Below, one piece after another: positions 54,773-61,410 of a stretch of DNA of 64,000 nucleotides. The stretch comes from Ructibacterium gallinarum. Lineage in GTDB: Bacteria; Bacillota; Clostridia; Monoglobales; Monoglobaceae. Position 1 is the stretch's first letter. Every line of letters starts with the position of its first letter. The position numbers and the translations under genes are program-made. Where the stretch lies: positions 186,001 to 250,000 of the forward strand of contig NZ_JADCKB010000001.1 in NCBI RefSeq assembly GCF_014982785.1, in the 5' to 3' direction. Under the pieces are notes generated by a model. That model worked only from the letters and a program-made list of their open reading frames with translations. It searched no databases and was not told the origin of the DNA.

Positions 54773-55273
54773 TTGAATATAGAATTAAAGAAATGGTCCT
54801 TTGAAGATAAGGAAAGCTTAATAAAAATTTGCAATGAAGTTGACAGAACATATTTAGCAAACAGACTGCCCTTCCCATATACAGATGAGTCGGCTGATTG
54901 GTGGCTTAATATGGTGAAAAATCATGATGGCGTGGATAGCGTCTTCCGTTTAATAATAGCTGACGGAAGACCCGTCGGAAGCATTTCTGTTGAACCTAAG
55001 AATGATGTGTATTGCAGGGATGCTGAAATAGGTTATATGCTGTTGAGCGATGAATGGTCAAAGGGTATTGCTACAGAAGCAGTAAGGCAAATCTGTGAAA
55101 TAGCTTTCAACAAATTAAATATTATAAGAATCACCGGCTATGTTTACGAACCCAACACTGCTTCAAGACGTGTACTTGAGAAAAATGGTTTTCAACTTGA
55201 AGGGATTATGAAACAGGCTGTTTCAAAAAACGATAAAATATATGATCTCTGCATTTATGGGAAACTGAAATAA
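54773..55273 (+). CDS. GNAT acetyltransferase
   Basis: Translation probably starts at TTG 54773, six bases after GGAGGTG; no ATG fits. The 166-residue protein has the RimJ/RimL-type acetyl-CoA motif EIGYMLLSDEWSKGIATEAVRQICEIAF and NIIRITGYVYEPNTASRRVLEKNGFQLEG. The substrate is unknown. Confidence 0.87.
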   Translation: MNIELKKWSFEDKESLIKICNEVDRTYLANRLPFPYTDESADWWLNMVKNHDGVDSVFRLIIADGRPVGSISVEPKNDVYCRDAEIGYMLLSDEWSKGIATEAVRQICEIAFNKLNIIRITGYVYEPNTASRRVLEKNGFQLEGIMKQAVSKNDKIYDLCIYGKLK

Positions 55274-55309
55274 GCTATATTTAGATACTATAGAAAGGCA
55301 ATTTATATA

Positions 55310-55840
55310 ATGGAATATTTAATTCGGCCTATGAAACCGGATGAATATGGTTTGCTTGAAGATTTTTTATATCACGCCATATTCATTCCGGATTGGTATA
55401 AAGATCCCGTACCCAGATCGGTTATATATGAACCGGAGCTATGGTGCACGATTGAAAATTTCGGGCAGGATAAAGATGATTTCTGTCTTGTTGCAGAAGC
55501 GGATGAAAAAATAGTGGGTGCAGTTTGGGTACGTACATCAAAGCAATACGGTCATATTGATGATAAAACTCCTTGCTTTTCTATTTCTTTGTATCCTGAA
55601 TATCGAAATCAAGGTATTGGTACAGGGCTGATGAAGAAGATGATAAAGTTTTTGACAGACAAAGGATATAAAAGGGCTTCTTTATCCGTACAAAAAGAAA
55701 ATTATGCCATGGGCTTATACAGTAAATTGGGGTTCGAAACTGTAAAAGAAAATAACGGAGAATGTGTTATGGTAAAAAAACTAAATTCACCGGAGGAATA
55801 CCATGAATATCAGAGAGCAAAAAATCAGATTATGGTTTGA
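55310..55840 (+). CDS. GNAT acetyltransferase
   Basis: The 176-residue protein begins MEYLIRPMKPDEYGLLEDFLYHAIF and has the acetyl-CoA pyrophosphate motif YPEYRNQGIGTGLMKKMIKFL followed by ASLSVQKENYAMGLYSKLGFETV. Its ribosome site is weak (AGAAAGG). It overlaps the SnoaL-like gene by 38 bases. The substrate is unknown. Confidence 0.88.
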   Translation: MEYLIRPMKPDEYGLLEDFLYHAIFIPDWYKDPVPRSVIYEPELWCTIENFGQDKDDFCLVAEADEKIVGAVWVRTSKQYGHIDDKTPCFSISLYPEYRNQGIGTGLMKKMIKFLTDKGYKRASLSVQKENYAMGLYSKLGFETVKENNGECVMVKKLNSPEEYHEYQRAKNQIMV

Positions 55841-56222
55841 TATGTGGCTTCAAAAAAATGACCTTGGAATTTTAGATTTATTTTCGGATGATGCTGTATA
55901 TATTGAAAGCTGGGGACCTGAATATAAAGGCGCAAAAAAGATAAAACACTGGTTTGATGAATGGAACACACGCGGAACAGTTTTCGTATGGGACATTAAA
56001 CAAATGATTCATACCGAGGATAAAACGATTGTAGAGTGGTACTTTGAAAATAAGATGAATGATGGAAAAGTTGAAGCATTTGATGGAGTTTCCCTTGTTC
56101 GTTGGTCAAAAGATGATGAAATAGAATTCCTCAAGGAATTCGGATGTAATTGTAATCGCTATGACCCGTACAGAAACGGAGCTACTCCGGAATTTTCAGG
56201 AGAATCATCTATGTGGTTTTAA
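55803..56222 (+). CDS. SnoaL/NTF2-like protein
   Basis: This 139-residue cone-shaped NTF2-like fold begins IREQKIRLWFDMWLQKNDLGILDLFSDDAVYIESWG, with GAKKIKHWFDEWNTRG and VEWYFENKMNDGKVEAFDGVSLVRW. Members range from small-molecule isomerases to binding proteins; no catalytic set can be assigned. It starts inside the GNAT gene with CGGAGG upstream. Confidence 0.88.
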   Translation: MNIREQKIRLWFDMWLQKNDLGILDLFSDDAVYIESWGPEYKGAKKIKHWFDEWNTRGTVFVWDIKQMIHTEDKTIVEWYFENKMNDGKVEAFDGVSLVRWSKDDEIEFLKEFGCNCNRYDPYRNGATPEFSGESSMWF

Positions 56223-56232
56223 GGAGGAGAAA

Positions 56233-57231
56233 ATGAGCTTTGCGATAGATGAGTGGGTGAAAAAGTACATATCAGCAGTGCAAAAGCAGTTTCACGATAG
56301 AATATGGTTTCTTGGGCTTCAGGGAAGCTATGGACGCGGTGAGGCGACAGACCAAAGTGATATTGACATGGCACTGATTTTAGATTCTGTGTCAATAGAA
56401 GATTTAGACATCTACAGCAAAATACTTGATGCTCTCCCAAACCGGGATAAGGTATGTGGATTCGTTTCAGGCAAAAATGAATTGCTTTCATGGGAGCCGG
56501 CAGACCTGTTCCAGTTTTATTATGACACGACCCCCATACTGGGATCATTGGATGAACTTTTAAATAATATCCATGAGGAAGACATCCGGCGTGCAATTCG
56601 GATAGGTGCCTGCAACGTGTATCATATGTGCGTACATAATTTAGTGCACGAGAAGAGCGAAGATATATTAAAAAGCCTGTATAAATCAGCCTCCTTTACC
56701 CTGCAGGCAATTGCATTTTTGAATACAGGTCGGTATAAAAAGAAAAAGGCACAGCTTCTTCCTCTTTTGAATGATAAAGAAGAACTTGTTTTAAGAACCG
56801 GTATAGAGTTAAAAACAAAGAAAAGCTGTCAGAGCAAGAATTTAGAGATTATTCTAAGTTATTGCTCAACTGGGCATCGAAATGGATTTGTGAGGAGTGA
56901 TATTATGGCGAAATTAGAACAAACAGTTTATGGTGATTTTGATCAGATACTTAACAAAATTGAAACTGGTATCTTAAACGGCAGTATGTCGGCGTCGCTT
57001 GAGGATTCCAGCGATTTTGAAAGCGGCAGCACACGGTGCAGCGTCCGTGTTTTTGAGCGTTACAGCTGGACTGGCTCAAACCGTGTAAGCCTAAGCGTTA
57101 CCCTGTTTCAAGGTGATGACGGTATGATTCATCTTTCAGCAATTACCGCCGGCGGAAGTCAGGCAATGTTTTTTAAGCTCAATATCTTTGGCGAAGAAGC
57201 GTTTTTGGATAAGCTGAGAGAGCTTTTGTAA
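56233..57231 (+). CDS. Nucleotidyltransferase-domain protein fused in frame to DUF6054
   Basis: The start is ATG 56233 (MSFAIDEWVKKYI), with AAGGAGG upstream; a frame open to 56161 only overlaps the previous gene. Residues about 1-224 are a nucleotidyltransferase of the aminoglycoside-nucleotidyltransferase-like type with the metal motif GLQGSYGRGEATDQSDIDMAL (G-S-x-x-R...D-x-D) and the DLFQFYYDT element. The usual C-terminal end of this family is missing. After SCQSKNLEIILSYC the frame runs on through GHRNGFVRSDI into a full DUF6054 domain (108 residues). An internal GAGGAG and ATG (56905) suggest two genes joined by loss of a stop, or two proteins made from one frame. Whether it modifies antibiotics is unknown. 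Confidence 0.75.
   Translation: MSFAIDEWVKKYISAVQKQFHDRIWFLGLQGSYGRGEATDQSDIDMALILDSVSIEDLDIYSKILDALPNRDKVCGFVSGKNELLSWEPADLFQFYYDTTPILGSLDELLNNIHEEDIRRAIRIGACNVYHMCVHNLVHEKSEDILKSLYKSASFTLQAIAFLNTGRYKKKKAQLLPLLNDKEELVLRTGIELKTKKSCQSKNLEIILSYCSTGHRNGFVRSDIMAKLEQTVYGDFDQILNKIETGILNGSMSASLEDSSDFESGSTRCSVRVFERYSWTGSNRVSLSVTLFQGDDGMIHLSAITAGGSQAMFFKLNIFGEEAFLDKLRELL
56905..57231 (+). CDS. DUF6054 protein (internal start within the fused frame)
   Basis: MAKLEQTVYGDFDQILNKIE begins a complete 108-residue DUF6054 domain ending FGEEAFLDKLRELL. GAGGAGTGATATT precedes the ATG, so separate translation is likely even though the frame is continuous with the nucleotidyltransferase. The function of DUF6054 is unknown. 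Confidence 0.6.
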   Translation: MAKLEQTVYGDFDQILNKIETGILNGSMSASLEDSSDFESGSTRCSVRVFERYSWTGSNRVSLSVTLFQGDDGMIHLSAITAGGSQAMFFKLNIFGEEAFLDKLRELL

Positions 57232-57261
57232 TTTATATGAAGTGAAAAAGGAGTATTACAT

Positions 57262-57351
57262 ATGCCGGTTTCAAGTATAAAAGCAACATTTGATTGTGAT
57301 ATTCAAAGAGTGTGGGATATCGTTACAGATGATAGAATCCTGTGTATTTAA
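57262..57351 (+). pseudogene. SRPBCC/START-domain protein, N-terminal remnant
   Basis: With AAGGAG upstream, a 29-codon frame MPVSSIKATFDCDIQRVWD IVTD matches the start of SRPBCC (polyketide cyclase-like) proteins, then ends in RILCI and a stop. About 100 bases of non-coding sequence follow before the next gene. The remaining roughly 120 residues of the family are lost. Confidence 0.65.
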
Positions 57352-57457
57352 AATACCACTTCTCCACCTGTGAGCGTGAATTTTTTTAGGCGTTTCAAGC
57401 CATGCGGTGGATATATTCCGAAAAAATCCAGTATAAAATGGGTTTGGAGTGATCTTG

Positions 57458-57901
57458 GTGGAAATGAAAGAAGTAAAAGAAAACAAAAAACAATATCTAT
57501 CTCTTCTGCTTTTGGCAGATGAGCAGGAGAACATGATTGACCGTTATATTGAAAAAGGAACCATGTACGTACTTAACGATAACGGCGTAAAAAGCGAGTG
57601 TATCGTTACAGATGAGGGATTCGGAATTTTAGAGATTAAAAACATTGCAACAGTCCCGACACATCAAGGAATGGGCTATGGCAAAGCCTTGATATCATTT
57701 ATTGCAGATCACTATAAATTAAAATATGATGTTTTGCAGGTTGGGACAGGAGACGTTCCGTCTACCATAGGATTTTATAAGGCATGCGGATTCGAGTATT
57801 CCCATAGACTCAAAAACTTTTTTACCGATAATTATGATCATCCTATCTATGAAGACGGGGTGCAATTGGTTGATATGATTTATTTAAAAATGAAGCTATA
57901 A
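57458..57901 (+). CDS. GNAT acetyltransferase
   Basis: The 147-residue product begins near GTG 57458 (GGAG upstream; ATG 57464 and GTG 57449 are alternatives). It has IKNIATVPTHQGMGYGKALISFIADHY as acetyl-CoA motif and YDVLQVGTGDVPSTIGFYKACGFEYSHRLKNFF, a layout common in Firmicutes GNATs. The substrate is unknown. It is the fourth GNAT in four kilobases. Confidence 0.87.
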   Translation: MEMKEVKENKKQYLSLLLLADEQENMIDRYIEKGTMYVLNDNGVKSECIVTDEGFGILEIKNIATVPTHQGMGYGKALISFIADHYKLKYDVLQVGTGDVPSTIGFYKACGFEYSHRLKNFFTDNYDHPIYEDGVQLVDMIYLKMKL

Positions 57902-57924
57902 ATCAGAATGATTGGAGGTAAAGT

Positions 57925-58144
57925 ATGGCATCTTACGGTCAAAAACTTCCCGTTAACTATTATGCCTTATCTTTTCACTGGCAGAAATTAAAAAAAGAAA
58001 ATGCACCGCTTAGAGCTATGGTTAACCGTCAGCTTGTCAATGTTTCAGAAATTTTTATGATTCGTTTATTCAAAGCCTGAAGATCCTTCTTATCACAGAA
58101 TGCTAAGAAAAACTTCGCGTGCTGAACAACGGCTTAAAGTATAA
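57925..58144 (+). pseudogene. Frameshifted small gene of unknown family
   Basis: A GGAGG-led ATG opens MASYGQKLPVNYYALSFHWQ, and the frame ends after 51 codons at 58080. A second frame overlapping it then reads EDPSYHRMLRKTSRAEQRLKV up to 58144 before a stop. The two pieces look like one gene split by a frameshift or deletion. I do not recognise the family. Confidence 0.45.
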
Positions 58145-58196
58145 TGGGGTTTCTATTTTGGGATTGTAACCTAATTGATTAAAAGGAGTGTTTGCA

Positions 58197-58340
58197 TTGA
58201 AAAAAGTAAAAATAACGGTTTTAAAAACCACTTTGGACTGGATAGCAGATACAAAAGGTTTCTATCAGCCTGTATACTGCTTTGCGTTACAAATAGGTGA
58301 ACAGGAAACTATGAAAGATTATGTTCTTGCTTTCAAATAA
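58197..58340 (+). pseudogene. Short TIGR04076-like remnant
   Basis: TTG 58197, with AAAAGGAG upstream, opens a 47-codon frame MKKVKITVLKTTLDWIAD. This matches the N-terminus of TIGR04076 family proteins (M-K-K-x-K-I-T-V-L-K). It then runs into unrelated-looking residues and ends VLAFK, so it is probably a deletion product. Confidence 0.45.
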
Positions 58341-58365
58341 CAGCTTAATCTTTTGTTCGTTTTAT

Positions 58366-58429
58366 GGAAAGTATACTTGACATTTCTCCTCTCGCATGAT
58401 ATACTAAGCATACGGAAAGTAAACTTTCC
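58366..58429 (+). promoter_or_regulatory. Promoter with paired GGAAAGTA operators before the XRE-ABC operon
   Basis: TTGACA (58377-58382) and TATACT (58400-58405) are 17 bases apart. GGAAAGTATACTT (58366-58378) overlaps the -35 box and the near-palindrome GGAAAGTAAACTTTCC (58414-58429) lies at the transcript start. This is the arrangement expected for self-repression by the XRE regulator that follows. Confidence 0.8.
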
Positions 58430-58451
58430 ATATGCTTAAAGGGGGGAGAAT

Positions 58452-58655
58452 ATGAAAAACCGACTGGAAGAGATCAGAAAAAGGCAGGGTATTAAACAGG
58501 AAGAGCTTGCGGCAGCCCTTGAAGTCTCAAGACAAACCATCGGATCACTTGAAAACGGCAGATATAATCCTTCCATAATCTTGGCGTTTAAAATCGCAAG
58601 ATATTTCAATATGAAAATTGAAGATATTTTCATTTATGAGGAGGATGAGCAATGA
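58452..58655 (+). CDS. XRE-family regulator of an ABC transporter operon
   Basis: This 67-residue Cro/C1-type repressor begins MKNRLEEIRKRQGIKQEELAAALEVSRQTIGSLENGRYNPSI, and the C-terminus LAFKIARYFNMKIEDIFIYEE is classic. AGGGGGGAG precedes it. It overlaps the next gene by four bases and probably binds the GGAAAGTA dyads at its own promoter. Confidence 0.93.
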   Translation: MKNRLEEIRKRQGIKQEELAAALEVSRQTIGSLENGRYNPSIILAFKIARYFNMKIEDIFIYEEDEQ

Positions 58656-59083
58656 ACAAGAAGGCAGGAATGTATATAACATCTGTTATAGGCATTATTT
58701 TGCTTATAGCAGGGCTGATGGTGTTAAAATTTGTGGAAGAACCAACAGGATTTGTTCGTGTTTTACCATACATATTCATTGGTGTGGGATGCGGTCTTTT
58801 CGGACATGGCATGGGTGAAATTGCAAGCGGACGATTGCTTAAAAACAGTCCGGATATTGTAAAACAAATGGAAATAGAAAAAAATGACGAACGGAATATT
58901 GTGCTTGCAGCCCGTTCCAAGGCAAAAGCTTTTGATATGATGACCTTCGTATATGGCGCATTGATGCTCTCTTTTGCACTGATGCAGGTAGAGCTTGCGG
59001 CGGTGCTGCTGATGGTAGCGACATATTTGTTTGTGGAAGGATATGCAATATTTTGCCGATTTAAGCTTGAAAAGGAGATCTAA
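58652..59083 (+). CDS. Hypothetical four-helix membrane protein
   Basis: This 143-residue protein has two N-terminal membrane helices (about 7-27 and 35-57), a charged cytoplasmic loop (VKQMEIEKNDERNIVLAARSKAKAFD) and two more helices (about 95-135). The NDERN-x-x-I motif between helix pairs is seen in DUF2178/DUF6442-type proteins that accompany XRE regulators. Function is unknown. It is translationally coupled to the regulator and followed three bases later by the ABC ATPase. Confidence 0.8.
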   Translation: MNKKAGMYITSVIGIILLIAGLMVLKFVEEPTGFVRVLPYIFIGVGCGLFGHGMGEIASGRLLKNSPDIVKQMEIEKNDERNIVLAARSKAKAFDMMTFVYGALMLSFALMQVELAAVLLMVATYLFVEGYAIFCRFKLEKEI

Positions 59084-59086
59084 TCA

Positions 59087-59806
59087 ATGGATAACAATAT
59101 AAAATTTACCATAGAGCATTTATCAAAAAGTTTTGAGAAAAAAGAGGTTTTAAAGGATATAGATTTTACCTTTGAAAAAGGAAAGATTTATGGTTTGCTG
59201 GGACGAAACGGCGCAGGTAAGACCACACTGTTTAACTGCTTAAACCGTGATTTAAAGGCGGACGGCGGAGACTTTTTCTTTGAAGAAAACGGGCAACGCC
59301 GAGAGGTAAAGGCAGATGACATCGGATATGTTCTCTCTACCCCTACGGTGCCAGAATTTTTGACCGGGCGGGAATTTTTGAAATTTTTTATAGATATTAA
59401 TGAAAAGTCAATTACAGATAAAAAGTCTATTGATGAATATTTTGATTATATGAGCATTGCACCTGCTGACCGTGACAAGCTGTTAAAAGATTATTCTCAC
59501 GGAATGAAAAATAAAATGCAGATGCTTGTAAATATCATAGCAAGACCGAATATTCTGCTTTTGGATGAACCGCTTACTTCTCTTGATGTGGTGGTTGCGG
59601 AAGAAATGAAACAATTGCTAAGAAACTTAAAACAAGAGTGTATTATTATTTTTTCTACGCATATTCTCGATTTGGCGCTTGATTTGTGTGATGAAATCGT
59701 ACTGTTAAGCCATGGAGAACTGGAACTGGTTGAAAAAGTGAATCTTGGTAATAAGGACTTTAAGGATAAGATCATTGAAGCATTGCGGGAGGACGGGAAT
59801 GAATAA
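59087..59806 (+). CDS. ABC transporter ATP-binding protein
   Basis: This 239-residue ATPase has Walker A GRNGAGKTTLF, Q-loop region GYVLSTPTVPEF, signature-like DYSHGMKNKMQML (SHGM in place of SGGQ) and Walker B NILLLDEPLTSLD. The switch His is in FSTHILDLAL. The altered signature is common in exporters of the ABC-2/bacteriocin-immunity type. It is coupled to the permease gene by an eight-base overlap. The substrate is unknown. Confidence 0.93.
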   Translation: MDNNIKFTIEHLSKSFEKKEVLKDIDFTFEKGKIYGLLGRNGAGKTTLFNCLNRDLKADGGDFFFEENGQRREVKADDIGYVLSTPTVPEFLTGREFLKFFIDINEKSITDKKSIDEYFDYMSIAPADRDKLLKDYSHGMKNKMQMLVNIIARPNILLLDEPLTSLDVVVAEEMKQLLRNLKQECIIIFSTHILDLALDLCDEIVLLSHGELELVEKVNLGNKDFKDKIIEALREDGNE

Positions 59807-61373
59807 AACACTCAAAATCTCCTTTGCGCTGAAAAATACATACCGTGTAAACAGTATATTATACGCTTTAAAGCAGATGCTGATTTTAAAAAAGATATTG
59901 CCTTCTGCATTATACGGTGTAAAGGGTTTAAAAATATTTGCAAATATTCTGTCGGTTATATGGGAATTTCTTTCAGCCTTCCTGGGAAAGCTCATTTATC
60001 TTTTCTGTATTTATGGGGTTATCTTCTTCGGATATGACGGATATTTAAATAAAAGCGAATTGTTTTTGCATATGCTTTTGTTTCTCACCGTCATAGGAGC
60101 ATTTTTAAATACCAATTTATTTAACCCATCAAAGGAAAAATATTATGCGGTATTTTTGATGCGCATGGATACAAAGCAGTATGTTTTAATCAACTACGGC
60201 TACGCCATTTTAAAAGTGATAATTGGTTTTTTGCCTTTTATGATTTTAATGCGACCGCTTCTAAATGTTCCGCTATGGCTGAGTATTGTATTGCCCTTTT
60301 CCATTGCGGGGCTGAAGCTTTTTGTTGCCGCCTCGTCGCTTTGGGATTATGAAAAACGTGGATTTGCGTATAATGAAAATAGGCTCGGAAAATTTTTATG
60401 GGCGTTTGTGGCTTTGATGGTTATTCTTTCTGGCGGACTGCCGGCGGCAGGTTTAGCAATTCCAAAGACTGTAAGCACAATATTGTTTATCGCCTTTGTA
60501 CCTATGGGGATGATCGGTGCGGTAAAGGTCATAAGATTTGATGAATATAAAGCGGTATTTCAGGATTTATTTTCACAGACGCAGCCGTTTACCGATAAAA
60601 AAACACAGGCTTTAAGAAAGCAGTCAGAAAAACATATATCGACTGACACAAGCATAACAAGCAGCCGCAGAGGATTTGAATACTTAAATGAGTTATTTAT
60701 CAAAAGACATAAGGATATTCTTTGGAGCGCGTCAAAGATGATTACATATGTCTGTATTGTATTAACCGTTGGAGCTGTAATAGCCTCTTATCTGTTCCCT
60801 GCGATTAAGGAAACAACGAATCATTTGATTTTAAACTGGCTCCCGTATTTTGTGTTTATTATGTATTTGATAAACCGCGGAACGGGTTTTACACAGGCAT
60901 TGTTTGTAAACTGCGACCACAGTCTTTTGACATACCCGTTTTATAAACAGCCGGGAATGATTTTGAAATTATTTGCCATTCGCCTAAGAGAAATTATGAA
61001 AATCAACGCACTTCCGGCTTTGGTTATCGGTGCGGGACTTGCGCTTTTGCTGTTTGTAACGGGAGGAACGGACAATCCGCTGAATTATGCAGTTATCATT
61101 GTATCAATTTTGTGTATGAGCGTCTTTTTCTCGGTACACTACTTAACGATATATTACCTGATGCAGCCATATAATGCCGCAACGGAAATAAAAAATGGTA
61201 TGTATCAGGTTGTAAAAATTGCAACATATTTTGTTTGCTACTATATGATAAAAATCAGAATGCCTACCATTGTTTTCGGTACGCTTACCATTATATTCTG
61301 CGTTTTATATTGTATGATTGCATGTATATTGGTTTACCGCCTTGCACCGAAAACATTCAGGTTAAGACAGTAA
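59799..61373 (+). CDS. ABC transporter permease
   Basis: The start is ATG 59799 (MNKTLKISFALKNTYRVN), with GGAGG upstream and overlapping the ATPase end. The 524-residue protein has about ten to twelve predicted hydrophobic segments in two halves separated by a charged region (about 255-300). It resembles large single-chain permeases of XRE-linked ABC exporters in Clostridia. The substrate is unknown; antimicrobial peptides or lipids are possible. Confidence 0.85.
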   Translation: MNKTLKISFALKNTYRVNSILYALKQMLILKKILPSALYGVKGLKIFANILSVIWEFLSAFLGKLIYLFCIYGVIFFGYDGYLNKSELFLHMLLFLTVIGAFLNTNLFNPSKEKYYAVFLMRMDTKQYVLINYGYAILKVIIGFLPFMILMRPLLNVPLWLSIVLPFSIAGLKLFVAASSLWDYEKRGFAYNENRLGKFLWAFVALMVILSGGLPAAGLAIPKTVSTILFIAFVPMGMIGAVKVIRFDEYKAVFQDLFSQTQPFTDKKTQALRKQSEKHISTDTSITSSRRGFEYLNELFIKRHKDILWSASKMITYVCIVLTVGAVIASYLFPAIKETTNHLILNWLPYFVFIMYLINRGTGFTQALFVNCDHSLLTYPFYKQPGMILKLFAIRLREIMKINALPALVIGAGLALLLFVTGGTDNPLNYAVIIVSILCMSVFFSVHYLTIYYLMQPYNAATEIKNGMYQVVKIATYFVCYYMIKIRMPTIVFGTLTIIFCVLYCMIACILVYRLAPKTFRLRQ

Positions 61374-61410
61374 AAATCATATAAATATGTTTAGAATAGG
61401 AGAGATGAAA

